Shown here in pieces: positions 1 through 11,984 of a DNA stretch of 64,000 nucleotides. Made by a program: the position numbers and the translations under genes. The notes under the pieces were generated by a model. It worked only from the letters and a program-made list of their open reading frames with translations, made no database searches and was not told where the DNA came from. The stretch spans positions 1,302,001 to 1,366,000 of the forward strand of contig NW_026611593.1 of the NCBI RefSeq assembly GCF_028502605.1, in the 5' to 3' direction. How positions within the stretch are numbered: the stretch's first letter is position 1; the number at the start of each line of letters is the position of its first letter. The stretch comes from Trichoderma breve. Its lineage: Eukaryota > Ascomycota > Sordariomycetes > Hypocreales > Hypocreaceae.

Positions 1-1640
1 GAGGATGACTTATTCCATAGATGGATGGATGACTGCTGAATGGACCGAGACGTATATCACTTTAAGGTAAGGTATATAGAGCTACGTCTTGATAGGACAA
101 GGAATCAACTGGTTTGAATCAAGAAGGAATAAAAGTGTGAGATTATTTTGTCTTCTAAGGTCATTTTTACCCTCCTGGAGTTCTCTGGGCGGATTACGGA
201 AGTGGTACGGGGGAGAAAGAAAGTGGAGGTCGAAATACGGGCAGTAAAGTAAGAAATGGGGCAGCTAAGCAGCAAGTTGGAATTATTGCTGGATACGGCA
301 ATGATGATAAAATAAAGGCCACTTTTTTGGGGGGCGCGAGCATGGGTCGGAACCTGGTCGGGTATTAGCAGATAGGGAGCAACATCTCTCGGGTCGAAAC
401 ACGTGTGCCGTCATTTTCTGTTTTGTGTGTGTGTTCTTGTGGGTTACTGGGCTTGATTGTGAGTGCATTCCTATTGTGTTAGGTGTGGCGGCGTTTCGTG
501 TCGGGGGGGATGATCGGTTTACTTAAGTACTCCTTGTCATGGTTGGAGGCACAAAGAAAGAGAGAGAGAGTCTAGGATTTGGAGAGAGATTCATTATTTG
601 TTATTCACTGGTGACCTTTTTAACTCTCTTCTTCCTCTTATTGTGTTGTGCTTGTTTAATCATTGTTTGTTTGCGGTTATTTTTTTCATGGCTGGCTGGG
701 TTTTTAGTTAGGGGGGAACAAAAGACTTGGGAATTAAAATGAGTTTATGTGGCTTGCCGGCTGAGTGAGTTTTCTGAGTAAAGGCAAAACGCAAACGCAA
801 GCATGATGAGATGACAGATCAGGTTTGGCAAAAAAGAGACAGATGAGGGGGGCGGCCCTTGTATATCTTGACATATATTGATGCTTGGAGTTTTTTTTCC
901 TCGTCTTGAGGCTGTTTAGATGAGATGCACATGGCTGGCATTTCCAATGAATGGACACGAGAGTTTATAGGGCATTGGCGAAAATGACGACGATGAATAA
1001 GACAGTAACAATGATCGATCTAACAAGGACTCGGATGAGCATTATTTGGACAGTGCGTGCCGTGCCATGGATGCACCTCGCCGGGTGGGCTCTTTGCGGT
1101 GCGTCTTAGTCGATATGTATGTCTCGAAATGTATCACACTAGTTGGCTCAAGGAGATTTGGTCTGATGGACGGAACGGACTAGACAAACTAGAGCCCAGC
1201 CAGGCGAGATACGTGGACGGCTGTGAGAAGCCAGAAGGCAAGGCAAGGGGAACAAAGCAACAGAAATTGATAGAATTCAGGTTGATGATGTGATACCTTG
1301 CCTGTGATTGATTCACACGTTGGCCAAGAAAAGGCAAGGCACCAAGGCAGCAAGATTGAACAAAATAGGTACATGGTGAGATAATGGAAATAAAATAGAT
1401 AAAACCCACGCTGGCCACCCAATGATCACCTCAGATGGAGATTCTTGGTCGGTCCTTCTCTCGAGCTCTGATCTGTCTATTACCTTAACTTAATTCCCTG
1501 ACCTACCTGACCCAGTACATCCTTATATGTACCTCCTCCCTCCACCCCCCTTGGCCTTTTCCCTTTTCCCTTTAGCACGGACAGGCCAAACCTCAGCCTT
1601 TTCTAATTCCTTTTTTTAAGACTCAATCTAGACCATTTCG
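1..1640. other. Intergenic region, no gene supported
   Basis: I see no convincing gene in this left edge. The open frames here are short and of biased composition, none carries a recognisable domain, and none is rescued by plausible splice sites. The neighbour upstream lies outside the window. The right part (from about 1500) grades into the pyrimidine-rich leader of the sirtuin gene. Confidence 0.55.
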
Positions 1641-2367
1641 CATCTTTTTGTTGCAGCCAACCGTCTTTTCCTTCTCCGTCCTTCTACCTTGTTCTTCTTC
1701 CCTTTCTTCTTCCCTTGACCTTGACCTTGACCTTAATCTTGGGCTTCTTGACCTTGTTTCCTCGTTTCAGTTGCCCTGGTCTCCCATTCAGCCCCTTGTT
1801 CTGTTTTTAGACGCGGTGCGTAAGACTGTCTGCCCGTCTGCTTGTCTGTCATTGTCTCGTCAGCTTTCCGAACTCGATACGGTCATCCCAGACCACCAGG
1901 AAATAGCAGCAACAAAGAAAATCAAAGCAAAGCATCCCTGCCCGCCCTCCGACATCAACTTCATCATCGCCGTTTCAACGCGTGGCAACTCTCTGCCTCT
2001 TGGCGAATTGTCGCGGCAACTTTTCGGATCGGTTCCACAACTCGCTCTGATTCACACCTCGCCATCTTTTTTGGACTTCTTTGTCTGCCTGCTTCACAAA
2101 CACAGCCTGTCACCTTTTTTCGCAGACTATTTTTTTTTTCTTACTTTTTGTCTTTTCTTCTTTTCTTTTACATAATCGTTTCTTCTTTACTTTATTTCTC
2201 TTTGACCCAACTGGAGCTCATCTGATTCCTTTGTTTGTTTCCTTTTTTTACGTTTACTTCTACGTGTGCCGTCTTGTGGACCGAATCTCAAGAGATTCGA
2301 CAGGCAATCACACCACCACGCACGCGCAAGATACCAGCCAAAACAGGATCAACTTCTCGTCTTCCAA
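1641..2367 (+). promoter_or_regulatory. Pyrimidine-rich promoter/leader of the sirtuin gene
   Basis: A roughly 700-base stretch with many C/T tracts (for example 1676-1735 and 2120-2170) precedes the sirtuin ATG. CT-rich blocks of this kind are common around transcription start sites and in long 5' leaders of filamentous fungi. Several short upstream ATGs occur in it, so a long leader with upstream reading frames is possible. This is inferred from composition only; I cannot place the transcription start. Confidence 0.4.
1714..1737 (+). repeat. CTTGAC hexanucleotide tandem repeat
   Basis: Three perfect copies of CTTGAC followed by a degenerate fourth (CTTAAT), inside the CT-rich leader of the sirtuin gene. 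Confidence 0.8.
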
Positions 2368-4374
2368 ATGAAACGAGCGCCTGCAGGCAAAAAGGGCGTG
2401 ACCCTTCCGAAGCGAACTCAGGCGCAGTTGAATGCCCTTGATCGGCTTCCCGAGAACCCAACGCTCGAGGAGATCAAGGAGGCCACAGTCCACGTCTCGC
2501 TGGCCGAACTCGAGGAGAGAGTTGCAGACGTGCGCGACTCGTGGGAGACGGATTCGCTGTTTGAAGATGCGCTCGAGGATCTGACGGATGAGAGTGGAGT
2601 GTTCTCTGGTAGTAAGTTGCCACCCCATACCTTTATTTTACTCAGCATCATGTTCTGCACCTGTTACCGTATTCTGCGTTGTTTGTTGTTGTTCTCATCG
2701 GAAATGACGGTCATGATTTGACTCATAATGCCTCATTTCGGCTTTGGGGTGTTGGGGAGACTCAGTGTGCCCTTTTCATTCTATTCTATTTTTTAATTTT
2801 TTTGTTATTGTGGTGGCTTCAATCTCTACACTACGCAATACCCGAAGCCAATAATGGGCGCGACTAGTTTGGGGGATAGCCGGAAATTGCCTCCTTTGGT
2901 TGCTGCCACTGATTCGAAACTACACATGACCTGATCTGTCGTGATGGAATCCCCAGTGCTGACTTTCCAACTCGCAGGACCAGACACTTGCACTCCAGAA
3001 GAGGCATGTAGATTGCGTCGCGAACTGCGTGAACAGGGGCCTGCTGTCTTTTGTCAGCGCACTGTTGATGCTGGTCGATACAGCGCAAAGAAGCTCCTCA
3101 GCGCCTTTGGCATCCGGCCGCCTGGCTTTCTCGAGGGCGAGCCGGATGAGGCCTATTTCAGCCTTTTGTCGCTGGCCATCACGCGAGAGTTGTCCAAGCG
3201 GGCCAAGTTGCATCGCTACAACACGCTCGACGATGCTGTGCAGCTCATCGAAAAGTGCCAAAACATCATTGTCATCACGGGCGCCGGCATCTCCACCTCG
3301 CTGGGCATCCCGGACTTCCGATCCCAGGGCACTGGTCTGTATTCCAAGCTGGAGCATTTAGGCCTCAACGACCCACAAGAGGTATTTGACATTGAGGTGT
3401 TCAAGCAAGACCCGACCATCTTCTACTCTGTCGCCAAGGACATCATTCCGGCCACTGAGCGCTACACGCCCACCCACAAGTTCCTGGCCATGCTCCATGA
3501 GCGCGGCAAGCTGCTCACCAACTATTCGCAAAACATTGATAATCTCGAGGTCAAGGCGGGTTTGCCCAAGGAGAAGCTCATTCAGTGTCACGGCTCGTTT
3601 GGCACGGCAAGCTGCGTCCAGTGCCACTACCAGATCCAGGGCGAAAAGATCTTCCCAGACATTCGGGCCGGCAAGATCCCCAAGTGCACCCGATGCCTCT
3701 CGTCACTCAAGGCCTCTGGTGCTCCGAAGCGAAAGCGATCTGCAGGTGCAGAGAAGAAGAGGCGGCGATGGGCTGACAATGATAGCTCCGAGGACAATTC
3801 CGAGTACGACATCCCTAGTGCTGGTGTTATGAAGCCCGACATTACCTTCTTTGGCGAAGCTCTTCCCGATGAGTTCTCACGGCGCCTGACGGAAAACGAC
3901 CGTGACAAGGTCGACCTGGTGATTGTCATTGGCACGTCGCTCAAGGTCACGCCCGTGTCCGAGATTGTCAGCTTTCTCCCGCCGCATATCCCGCAAATCT
4001 ACGTTTCGCGCCAGGCCGTTTCCCACATCAACTTTGATATTGACTTGCTGGGCGATTGCGATGTCGTGGTTGCTGAGCTGTGCAAGCGGCTCAACTGGCC
4101 ATTGGTTCACGAGATGGTGCCGGTCGATCAGAAAATTGATGTGCGCACAGAGGAAGGATATGCAAGCCGCCATGTCTTTACAACGAACCAGCCTGGCGTC
4201 GAAGTTGCCAAGGAGATGGAGAACGGCAAGGACGCCAAAGATGTTCATGGCAAGGCTTCTCCAAACGGCAATGTCAAGAGTCGCAAGGCCTCTCCCAATG
4301 GCGATGTTAAGAATGCTAAGCCTGTTCAAAATGGCAAAGAGGGCAAGCAAGCCAAGGGAACCAAGACCGCCTAA
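2368..4374 (+). CDS. sir2: NAD-dependent protein deacetylase, Sir2/Hst1 type
   Basis: Two exons, 2368-2611 and 2978-4374, joined across a 366-nt intron (donor GTAAGT, acceptor CTCGCAG) give 546 residues. The join restores a Sir2-type N-terminal extension ([21 protein letters not shown]), which is typical of Sir2/Hst1 rather than Hst2-Hst4. The catalytic core shows [15 protein letters not shown] for NAD binding, SQNIDNLE, the catalytic His in IQCHGS (about residue 286), a zinc site made of CVQC and CTRC, and VIGTSLKV. A basic patch (KRKRS...KKRRR) sits between the second Cys pair and the core and is probably a nuclear localisation signal. The C-terminal 60 residues are low-complexity Lys/Asn-rich repeats ([16 protein letters not shown]). 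Expected role: NAD-dependent histone deacetylation and silencing in the nucleus. Family assignment is firm; the exact paralogue (Sir2 versus Hst1) is less so. Confidence 0.9.
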
Positions 4375-5570
4375 ACGGATTCAGCTATGGAATCGGTGGA
4401 TGCTTCAGTGACCAAGACGGTGGTCTTCTTGTCCTATTTCTTTCTTTCTCTCTTTCTTTTCGCCCCCCTCCCAGCCGGTTTCTTTTCCACCCGATACATT
4501 TCCAGCCTTGTCCGCTTAAAAGACATTTGGCGTTCCGGATCTCTTATGTTATTCCGTTTGCGTTTCTGCAATACGTTGAGCTCTTGTTCTTGTTTCTGTG
4601 TCTGCGTTTGTTTTCTATCAACTTCTCTTCTACCCCCTTGAGCCTACAATTGTTTAATTCGTGAGCATGTCAAGCGAGCTTTGGCATCAATTTTTCTGCC
4701 CAAAAGAATATTCTGTCGTTTTCACTAGGGATGCATATACACAAGAATGGGAGTGGGGGCTTAGATGGGTGGCCACGCTAATACGGGAGGGCATGACGAG
4801 AAAAGACCTCTCTAGAGTTGTCATGTACTTCCCACATAGAGATTTTGAGACTATGATGAGAATACAATGATGTGACTGGTTCTAATCGAATCCTTTATCT
4901 TTCCCCTCCCGTGTCAATTTTTTGCCTTTTTTGTTGAGGTATGCTAGTGGGCTCTGGCGAACTTTGTTGTTAGCAGCCTTACTGGAATAAGATGGTGCGC
5001 TGCTGGAGGGGGCGTAAGCCGGAGGTGAAAGGAATTGACTTGGCGTTTGATGATTAGTCTTTTGATTCGGAGCGATGAGTAATTTCATTCTGAATTGTTT
5101 CTTCCTTTTACCTTATTTTCGTATTGAGAGCGAGATAGGGAAACCTTGTCTGGAAACTCTATGTAGCCTGACAAGTTCAGTGTGTCGATCTGCAAATACT
5201 AATCACTCGCTGATTCATATGTAAATCACAGGTCTTTACTTCTTGAGAGCATTTTCTAGAGCAAATTTTCATTATTCGGTGGTATCTATTTGTTTTGCAA
5301 CTATTTATTTTGCAACTTCCCCGGTTTTCATACATAATAGGTAGATATCAACGTCTCTGTAGATCGCAGCAGAATGCTGCACGGCCTTGTTTAACCCCCT
5401 TTTTGCGACACTTTCGACCTTGTCCGTGCAGATGGTTAATTACCTGACGAATAAGGCGACTTCATGGCCCTCTCATCCTTTTTGTACAAATTACACCCCT
5501 TCTCTTCGTTCCAAGCACGGATTCCCAATTGCGAATTATTAGGTAGTAAGAAGAAACATATGAGCACACG
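4375..5570. other. Convergent 3' flanks, no gene supported
   Basis: About 1.2 kb between the stop codons of the sirtuin and SCY1-like genes. It contains T-rich tracts expected of 3' untranslated regions. The small frames here (for instance 4661-4870) have no recognisable features and are rejected. Confidence 0.6.
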
Positions 5571-8500
5571 CTAAATCAGACTTTCATACTTGTCTAGACC
5601 GGACTTTTGCTGCTGCTGCTGCTGCTGCTGCTGAGGTTGTTGAGGTACGCTACTTGAAAACGAATTTCCGCTTCCCATGGCTCCCATTGAGCTGTTGTTC
5701 ATTCCACCAAAGCCCATTGGTTTCTGCTGTTGAGACGGACTGCTCGAAGCCCATACATTTTGCGATCCTGTTGGCGGTGGCGCAAGACTGAACCCTGATA
5801 GTCCTGAAGAAGAGGGAGTTGTCATCGAATTACCAGCTGGCGGTGGTGCGAGGGAAAACGATGAGCCGCGGGAGTCGCTTAGCGCGGGCCTTTGGGCGTT
5901 GAGCGAGTTGAGAGACATGTTGGACATGGAACTGGTCATGCCTTGGCCGAACGCGGAACTGGAGCTGGAGTTTGACATTGTAGAAGAATAGTTTGATGCC
6001 AAGGGCGGCGGTGTGAAGCTCTTGGTCGTGGTTGAAGCAGTGGATGACCAACCGAAACTTGGTGCAGACTGCTGCGCCGGCGTTTGCTGGAAGCCAGATT
6101 GCGTCGGCTGCAAGGGCTGGCTGAATTGTGTCGAGCTGGGCGTCATGACTTCGAAGCGGTTGAGATCAGGCGTGACGGTGCGGAAAGAAGGCTGCTGGCT
6201 TTGGAGCGTGCTTGGCTGCTTCACTGGAGGGCTCATGGGGGGCTGAGTTGACCAGGAAAAGGACGGAGTCTGGGGAGTTGCCGTTGACGATCGACTGACG
6301 CTGGCGGCGGCCACATGCGGTGAGTCTTCCCAGCTTGGCGTCCTTGCGGCACTGGAGCTGCCTCCTGTTCTTCCCTTAACCAGCGCTTCAAAGTCGTCCT
6401 CGTTGCCGTTGGTAGCATCGAACGCGGTTCCAGTCACTCCGCCAAACGCCATAAAGTCTTCGTTGATGGCTGTAGATCCGTTGATGGAGCCGGAGAGCTC
6501 CTGCAACTTCCTCGTCTGTTCGTCCTCGACTTTACGTGACAATGTCTTGATGAGGTCCATGAAAGACTTGAATTGCTTGAGGTTGAGAAGCGGCCCTAAA
6601 CTCATGCTCCATAGGATTGGTAGGATATCCATGGCCACGAAATCGGCGTCGGCTGTCTGCCCGACCACATACATCAGGTCCCGCGCGGCCATCATGACGG
6701 CGGGCTCCTTTGTCTTGATACCTTTGACTAAAGGTACAATCTTTTCTTGCATGGTGTATTTATCCAGAGCGCTGGACGATGACGTTTTCTTAGTTCCCTC
6801 CAAGCCACTGAGGCCTGCATCGTCTGCACTGGAATCGTTGGAGCCGCCGCAGAGGACGACGAAAGCCTGAAGACCGCGGACTTTGATGGCCAGACTGTTT
6901 GTTCGACTAAATACCGCGGCAACAACGGGGAACAGCTCGTTCTTGATTGTGCTAAAGTCTAGGACGGGTAGCACAACGGCAAAGCTTCTCAGAGCTACAT
7001 CAACAATTGCAGGAGTGGGACACTCGATGGCTGCTATAATAACGGGCAGTACATCTAGGGTATTCGTGTCAGTCATAGGTAGGATCGAATCAAATTTGGG
7101 GTAAATGAGAACGCTTACCATCTTTAAACTCCCCGCCGTTGCTGTTGTCTGCTATTACTGATATGTTCTCTAAGAAGACCATCAGGCCAGCGTCCCGGGC
7201 AGGATCCTTCTCTTGGCTCTGTTTTGCGTTTTCCACAAAGACGGCCTTCAAAGCGGGCCGAACCCTCTCACTGAATGCTCTCCGCGCTGCCGGCAGCAGG
7301 GTGAGTATCTTGAAGACGTTCTGGAGGATCGGAGAAAGAAGATCCTTATCCTTCATCTCATCTAACAGCGCCGGCAAAAGCTTCTTTTCTAGAACCGACT
7401 TGGGGAAAGAGGGCAAGACTTTGTTGAGGCCTCGCAAGAATTGAGACTTTTCATTAGGAGTTTTAGCAGGGAACGTGTCGAGAAACCGGATTGTAGAGAC
7501 AAGGACGTTGTCAAAATACTCGCTCTGCTGAAATTCTCTGGCTGTCATTCTCTGTGCAGGTCTCCTTGTGATGAGCTTTGGGAGCACATGATTTGACAAG
7601 TCCCTAGGCAGTGGTCTGGACGAGAGATAGTTGTTGGTCGTCGTGGGGACGGTGGAAGGCGAAGAAAACGTCCGTTTATATGAAGAAAGACTTCCATGGC
7701 ACTCTATCGGCGACTGGTGAGGTGAATTATACAGAGCCACACACAACAGACCGAGTGAGAACATGTCGGCAGAAGGGGTCAGGTTGTTATCCATGACGAA
7801 ATCTGGAGAAGTGTAGTCCAGGTTTAGCTGGACAAACTTGGGTAATCTGGGATCCAAGTTGAGGACTTCATGCAGACTAATGCCATGGATCGAGGTAGGC
7901 TTGGTCGAGTTGTCCGCGGGACTACAAAAAGACAGACCACTAATCTTCCAGTCAGACTATTACATGGTTAGTTGTCGAAGCCTGTGCACGATAACGCTCA
8001 TATAGAAGAGTTGGACATGCCTTGGCATTGATGAGGACTGCATCGGGAGTCAGGTTGCCGTGAACAAGTCCTGCATTGTCATGTAGAAACTCCAATGCTT
8101 TGCTGATTTGTAATAAGCCCTTTTGGATTTCCAGTTCGTCAATTTCAATCTCCCTCCTTCTGCGTACGCCGTCGGCATCCTCTGTAACGTATCGGCTGGA
8201 CCGTCCTCCGGGACCAGAGCGTTCTTGATCGTCTTTTTCTTGTAGTAAGCCTGACAGCGACGCAGTGACGGCTTCTGTGACGAATTGTAAACCACCGCCT
8301 CTTGTTTCCTCCACTGGCTCGACAAGTTCGAGGACGCTCGGGTGCCGCAGCTTGGCCAAACTGGACGCTTCCTTTTTCAAGCGCTCAACCACCTCTTCGA
8401 CGCTTCGTTTATAGGATGCGGCATTGCCCTTGCCCACAGAACTGCCGTGTGCGTCTAGGGCCTTTTTGTCAAAGACGAAGGCGCTGTACGTCTTGCCAGT

Positions 8501-8620
8501 AGACTTCTTCTTCGCATCGTAAATCTTCCATGGCCCGGCCGTTGATGTGGGATTCGGAGATATCGTATAGTTGGAGGAGATGTTGGTGCTGCCAAAGGAC
8601 TTGAGCGCAGAGGAGAACAT
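5571..8620 (-). CDS. scy1: SCY1/SCYL2-like pseudokinase with HEAT repeats
   Basis: Three exons on the minus strand, 8620-8021, 7956-7119 and 7054-5571, give 973 residues. The first intron is GC-AG (donor GCATGT, branch CTAAC, acceptor TAG) and the second is GT-AG; both are 64 nt. The first 320 residues are a kinase-like fold with degenerate motifs: HGNLTPDAVLIN stands where HRD...N would be, and WKISGLSF replaces DFG, so catalysis is unlikely. A HEAT-repeat region follows (FPKSVLEKKLLPALLDEM and on), then a long Ser/Thr/Pro/Gln-rich tail with a polyglutamine run just before a conserved-looking end, GLDKYESLI. The family (yeast Scy1, human SCYL2) acts in clathrin-dependent traffic between the trans-Golgi and endosomes. 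The start is the first ATG and sits directly before the conserved FSSALKSFGS. Confidence 0.88.
5608..5633 (-). repeat. CAG/CTG trinucleotide run encoding polyglutamine
   Basis: A pure TGC repeat on the plus strand reads as consecutive Gln codons near the C-terminus of the SCY1-like protein. It is a candidate length-polymorphic microsatellite. Confidence 0.85.
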
Positions 8621-9801
8621 GATGGGTCGCGTGGAAGAGAATCTTAGTAAATTAAGAGATCATTTCATTGCGAGCAAACAAACAGAATAAAGAGACACGA
8701 TCTTGAATGCGCCAAAACGGCCTGATGGCACGGATTAAATGCGCCAGCGCACTTGGAGTGGTACAGCAGGATTCCGAGGCTGAGGGCTCTTGCAGCGGGA
8801 GGGTTTGCGTATGTACTGCCGCTTGGCCAAATCAGAGGGCGAGGCTGAGCGATGACACGCGTTTTGGAGATTGTCCGAATTGCATGGAGCCAGGTTTGAT
8901 GCTATTCGAAGCTGTCTGCTATTGGCCACGCCACTGATAACATGATGCTATCAAGCAGCTTGGCGGCACTGCGCCACGACTTTACGCCACAGATGCTCTT
9001 AGTAGGCGTCTGACTAAGAAGATTGATGTTAGTAACTCGTGCATACAGCGAGACAAACCTGCCAAGTAACTGAACTGAGGTGCTAACTCAGTCCCTGAAG
9101 TACATAGTTTTAGGGTACTTTACCCAGAAAGAGGGAGTTGGCATCTGTGAAATATGATTCACCCAAATCCAATTAGCCAAACTCATACATCACCAACAAC
9201 ACATATGAGTGCAATCAAACCATTACAGTCCACACTTCTCCTATATCGGTGACTCCTCGACATTGTCATTGTCCGCCCTGACCAGACCAGCAAGTGACAA
9301 TGCACCGAGTACACTAACATCAGCGGCCTGCTACGGCTTGCGCGGGTACCCTCGGGCTGTTGAACCATCTACGGGCAATTTCTAATTGCAGTAATTCATG
9401 TACTAGAAGCACCAAGAACTCGGTGTTCAGCAGCATGCCCGGCGCTAACTTAGAGGTACCGCAAGCGAGGGCGTATAAGTGCGTATGATGCTGGTACCCA
9501 CGATGTACTCCGTCAGGCACGACTAAGCCCGAAGTCCGGTACCGCTCCGGGCTGTTAGTTTACTCTTCGCCTTATCCTTATCCACCCTCTCCGTCTTCGC
9601 GATCTTGCTCTTCCTTCTGACAATTTCATATATATATTTGTTCAGAAACCCAATTGGCGAGGCTGCCTGGGTAAAAAAGAGTTCAGCCGTGTTTGTTCGA
9701 GCGAGGAACTGGCAGTCTTCTACTTTTTCAATATCTGACGCTGTATATAACCGGAACCCCGCTGGGCTTCAAAAAGAAAAACCACAACAGCCTTACTCAC
9801 A
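8621..9801. promoter_or_regulatory. Divergent promoter region, SCY1-like / branched-chain aminotransferase
   Basis: About 1.2 kb separates two divergent start codons. A TATATAA at 9744-9750 lies 52-58 bases before the aminotransferase ATG. The Leu3-like element at 9536-9545 is listed separately. I see no separate gene between them. Confidence 0.5.
9536..9545 (+). promoter_or_regulatory. Leu3-like element (CCGGTACCGC)
   Basis: CCGGTACCGC matches nine of ten bases of the yeast UAS-LEU core CCGGTACCGG bound by Leu3. It lies about 260 bases before the ATG of a branched-chain aminotransferase, a class of gene controlled by Leu3 in yeast. A second CCG-N3-CGG arrangement overlaps it (9542-9550). 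The sequence match is direct; function is inference. Confidence 0.35.
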
Positions 9802-11094
9802 ATGCGTTCAGCCTTCCCCAGAACGGCGCTCTTGAGCGCAACGCGGGCTTCGCGATTCCTTCCTGCGTATCGCCCTGCCGCCCGTTTCTACAGCATCAAG
9901 GCTGAGGCCGCTTCTCACTCAAAACAGCGCCCTCTGGATGCTTCAAGACTTGCCGTGGAGGAGACCAAGACGCCCAAGGAGTTGCTCAAGCCCGAGGACC
10001 TCGTCTTTGGCAAGGAGTTTACTGGTGAGTTTTCTGTGTTGTATGTGTATGGGAAAGTATAGCGTGGTTGACAACTCATTGCAGACCACATGCTTGCCAT
10101 TGAATGGACAAAGGACGATGGGTGGCTTGAGCCTCGCATCACTCCCTACCAGAACCTGTCTCTGGATCCGGCCACCTGTGTTTTCCACTATGCCTTTGAG
10201 TGCTTCGAGGGCATGAAGGCTTACAAGGACAAGAATGGCGACATTCGGCTCTTCCGCCCTGACAAGAACATGGCTCGTCTTAACAAATCGGCGGCTCGAA
10301 TTGCGCTGCCCACCTTTGAGCCCACCGCCCTCGTTGAGCTCATCTCCAAGCTCGCCAAGCTCGACTCTCGCTTCATCCCTGCCCAGCGAGGCTACTCCCT
10401 CTACCTGCGACCTACCTTGATTGGTACCCAGAGCACTCTCGGCGTTGGCGCCCCCGGCTCTGCCTTGCTCTACGTGATTGCCTCTCCTGTTGGCCCTTAC
10501 TACCCCACCGGCTTCAAGGCCGTCTCTCTCGAGGCCACCAACTACGCCGTCCGCGCTTGGCCCGGTGGTGTTGGTGACAAGAAGCTGGGTGCCAACTATG
10601 CTCCTTGCATTGTCCCCCAGCAGGAGGCTGCCAGCCGTGGCTTCCAGCAGAATCTGTGGCTCTTCGGCGAGGAGGAGTACGTCACTGAGGTCGGCACCAT
10701 GAACATGTTCGCTGCCATCAAGGACAAGGTTACCGGCCAGAAGGAGCTCGTCACTGCTCCTCTTGACGGCACCATTCTGGAGGGTGTTACTCGAGACTCT
10801 GTTCTTGCGCTGGCTCGTGAGCGCCTTGCTCCCGAGGGCTGGAAGATTAGCGAGCGCAAGTACACCATGGCAGAGTTGGCCGAGGCTTCCAAGGAGGGCC
10901 GTTTGCTGGAGGCCTTTGGTGCCGGAACTGCCGCCATTGTCAGCCCTATCAGGAAGATCTCATGGAAGGGCGAGCTCGTCGACTGTGGCCTGAAAGAGAC
11001 TGAAGAATCTGGTGAGATTGCGCTCAAGATCAAGGAGTGGATGGAGGCCATCCAATACGGCGACATTGAGCACGAGTGGAGCGTCAAGGTGTAA
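9802..11094 (+). CDS. bat1: Branched-chain amino acid aminotransferase, mitochondrial
   Basis: Exons 9802-10024 and 10085-11094, joined over a 60-nt intron (GTGAGT...GCAG), encode 410 residues. The first 30 residues are rich in Arg, Ser and Ala with almost no acidic residues ([19 protein letters not shown]), a typical mitochondrial presequence. The body is a class IV PLP aminotransferase: [34 protein letters not shown], and the PLP-binding lysine in GDKKLGANY (about residue 241), then EVGTMNMF and [11 protein letters not shown]. The enzyme interconverts leucine, isoleucine and valine with their 2-oxo acids, using glutamate/2-oxoglutarate. The organelle assignment rests on the presequence alone. 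Confidence 0.95.
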
Positions 11095-11436
11095 GGGGTA
11101 GAAGAAGAAAGAAAAAAAGAGAATAGACACCGGGAAACCATTTGGTTAGCGTATTATAAGTTTGCCGTCACATATTGAGCATTGGCAGTGCAATCATGAA
11201 TCATTTTGTCCAACAACCCAGTCTAATATTCGTGCCGTTTGAGGGACCATGTCTTTGTAACGATAGAAAACCAGGAAAATAAAATGCCGTAAACATGTAC
11301 ATGTTGGCAACTTCCAACGATGCTCCCACCCCACTCCCTTTCCCGAGTCTGATATACCATTTCCCCCCTCCTCTCCTCTATGTGAACATGAACCCGACTC
11401 GTCAACCCCCCCACGTCGTCAAACCAGCCACACTCC

Positions 11437-11984
11437 TTAGTTCTTCTTCTCCGAATTTGAGGGGTCTGGCAGAACACCCTCGGCTTCTAATCTCCTTCGT
11501 GCCTCCTCAAGAGCCCAGGTAGAGACGCTATGAATCGTAAAGTCAGTGCATGTTCCACAATCAAAATAGCGCAGCAACGAAGCCAACAATATCTTCCACT
11601 TCCACGTTCCCAATTTCCCATCCTAGAGGACCCCCACGGAAAGAAAGACAAAACAAGTCCAATGGAAGCAAAGATATCGTCGACTCGTCCCTGAACGCAG
11701 CGAAAACAACGGCTGCAAACTCACGAAGTATCGGGCTTGAAAGCCAGAGCAACACCCGCAACCAACAGGCTGGCGCCAAACAGGTACATGGGCCACTCCC
11801 AGCCCTCGGGCTCAGGCTTCTCGCCGGGCTTGATGCCCCAGAGCCATCCCGAGGGGGGCTCGAACTGTGACTCGTTGCCGTGGCCGCCTTGTCGTCGGGA
11901 CGTCATGGAGAGGCTTCGCGTGGTGGGAACGAGCGGCTTGCGGGCGCATCGCACCGCGCGCACGGTGTGTCGGAGGAGGGCCAT
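11437..11984 (-). CDS. NADH:ubiquinone oxidoreductase subunit ESSS (NDUFB11-like)
   Basis: Two exons on the minus strand, 11984-11725 and 11527-11437, joined over a 197-nt intron (GTGAGT...CATAG), give 116 residues. An Arg-rich presequence (MALLRHTVRAVRCARKP) is followed by the family signature GWLWGIKPGEKPEPEGWEWP, one membrane segment (MYLFGASLLVAGVALAF) and an amphipathic tail (TWALEEARRRLEAEGVL). ESSS is a supernumerary subunit of the membrane arm of respiratory complex I in the mitochondrial inner membrane. The tail only appears after splicing; reading through the donor would stop directly after the membrane segment. Confidence 0.85.

Noticed and set aside
539..742. 67-residue frame with a hydrophobic stretch
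   Set aside because: It lies in low-complexity T-rich DNA, has no flanking gene structure, and hydrophobicity follows from the T-rich composition.
1648..2225. Overlapping frames rich in Ser, Phe and Leu
   Set aside because: They are by-products of the CT-rich leader of the sirtuin gene; three frames are open for the same compositional reason.
4661..4870. 69-residue frame downstream of the sirtuin gene
   Set aside because: No recognisable domain, no partner exon, and it lies in the likely 3' untranslated region.
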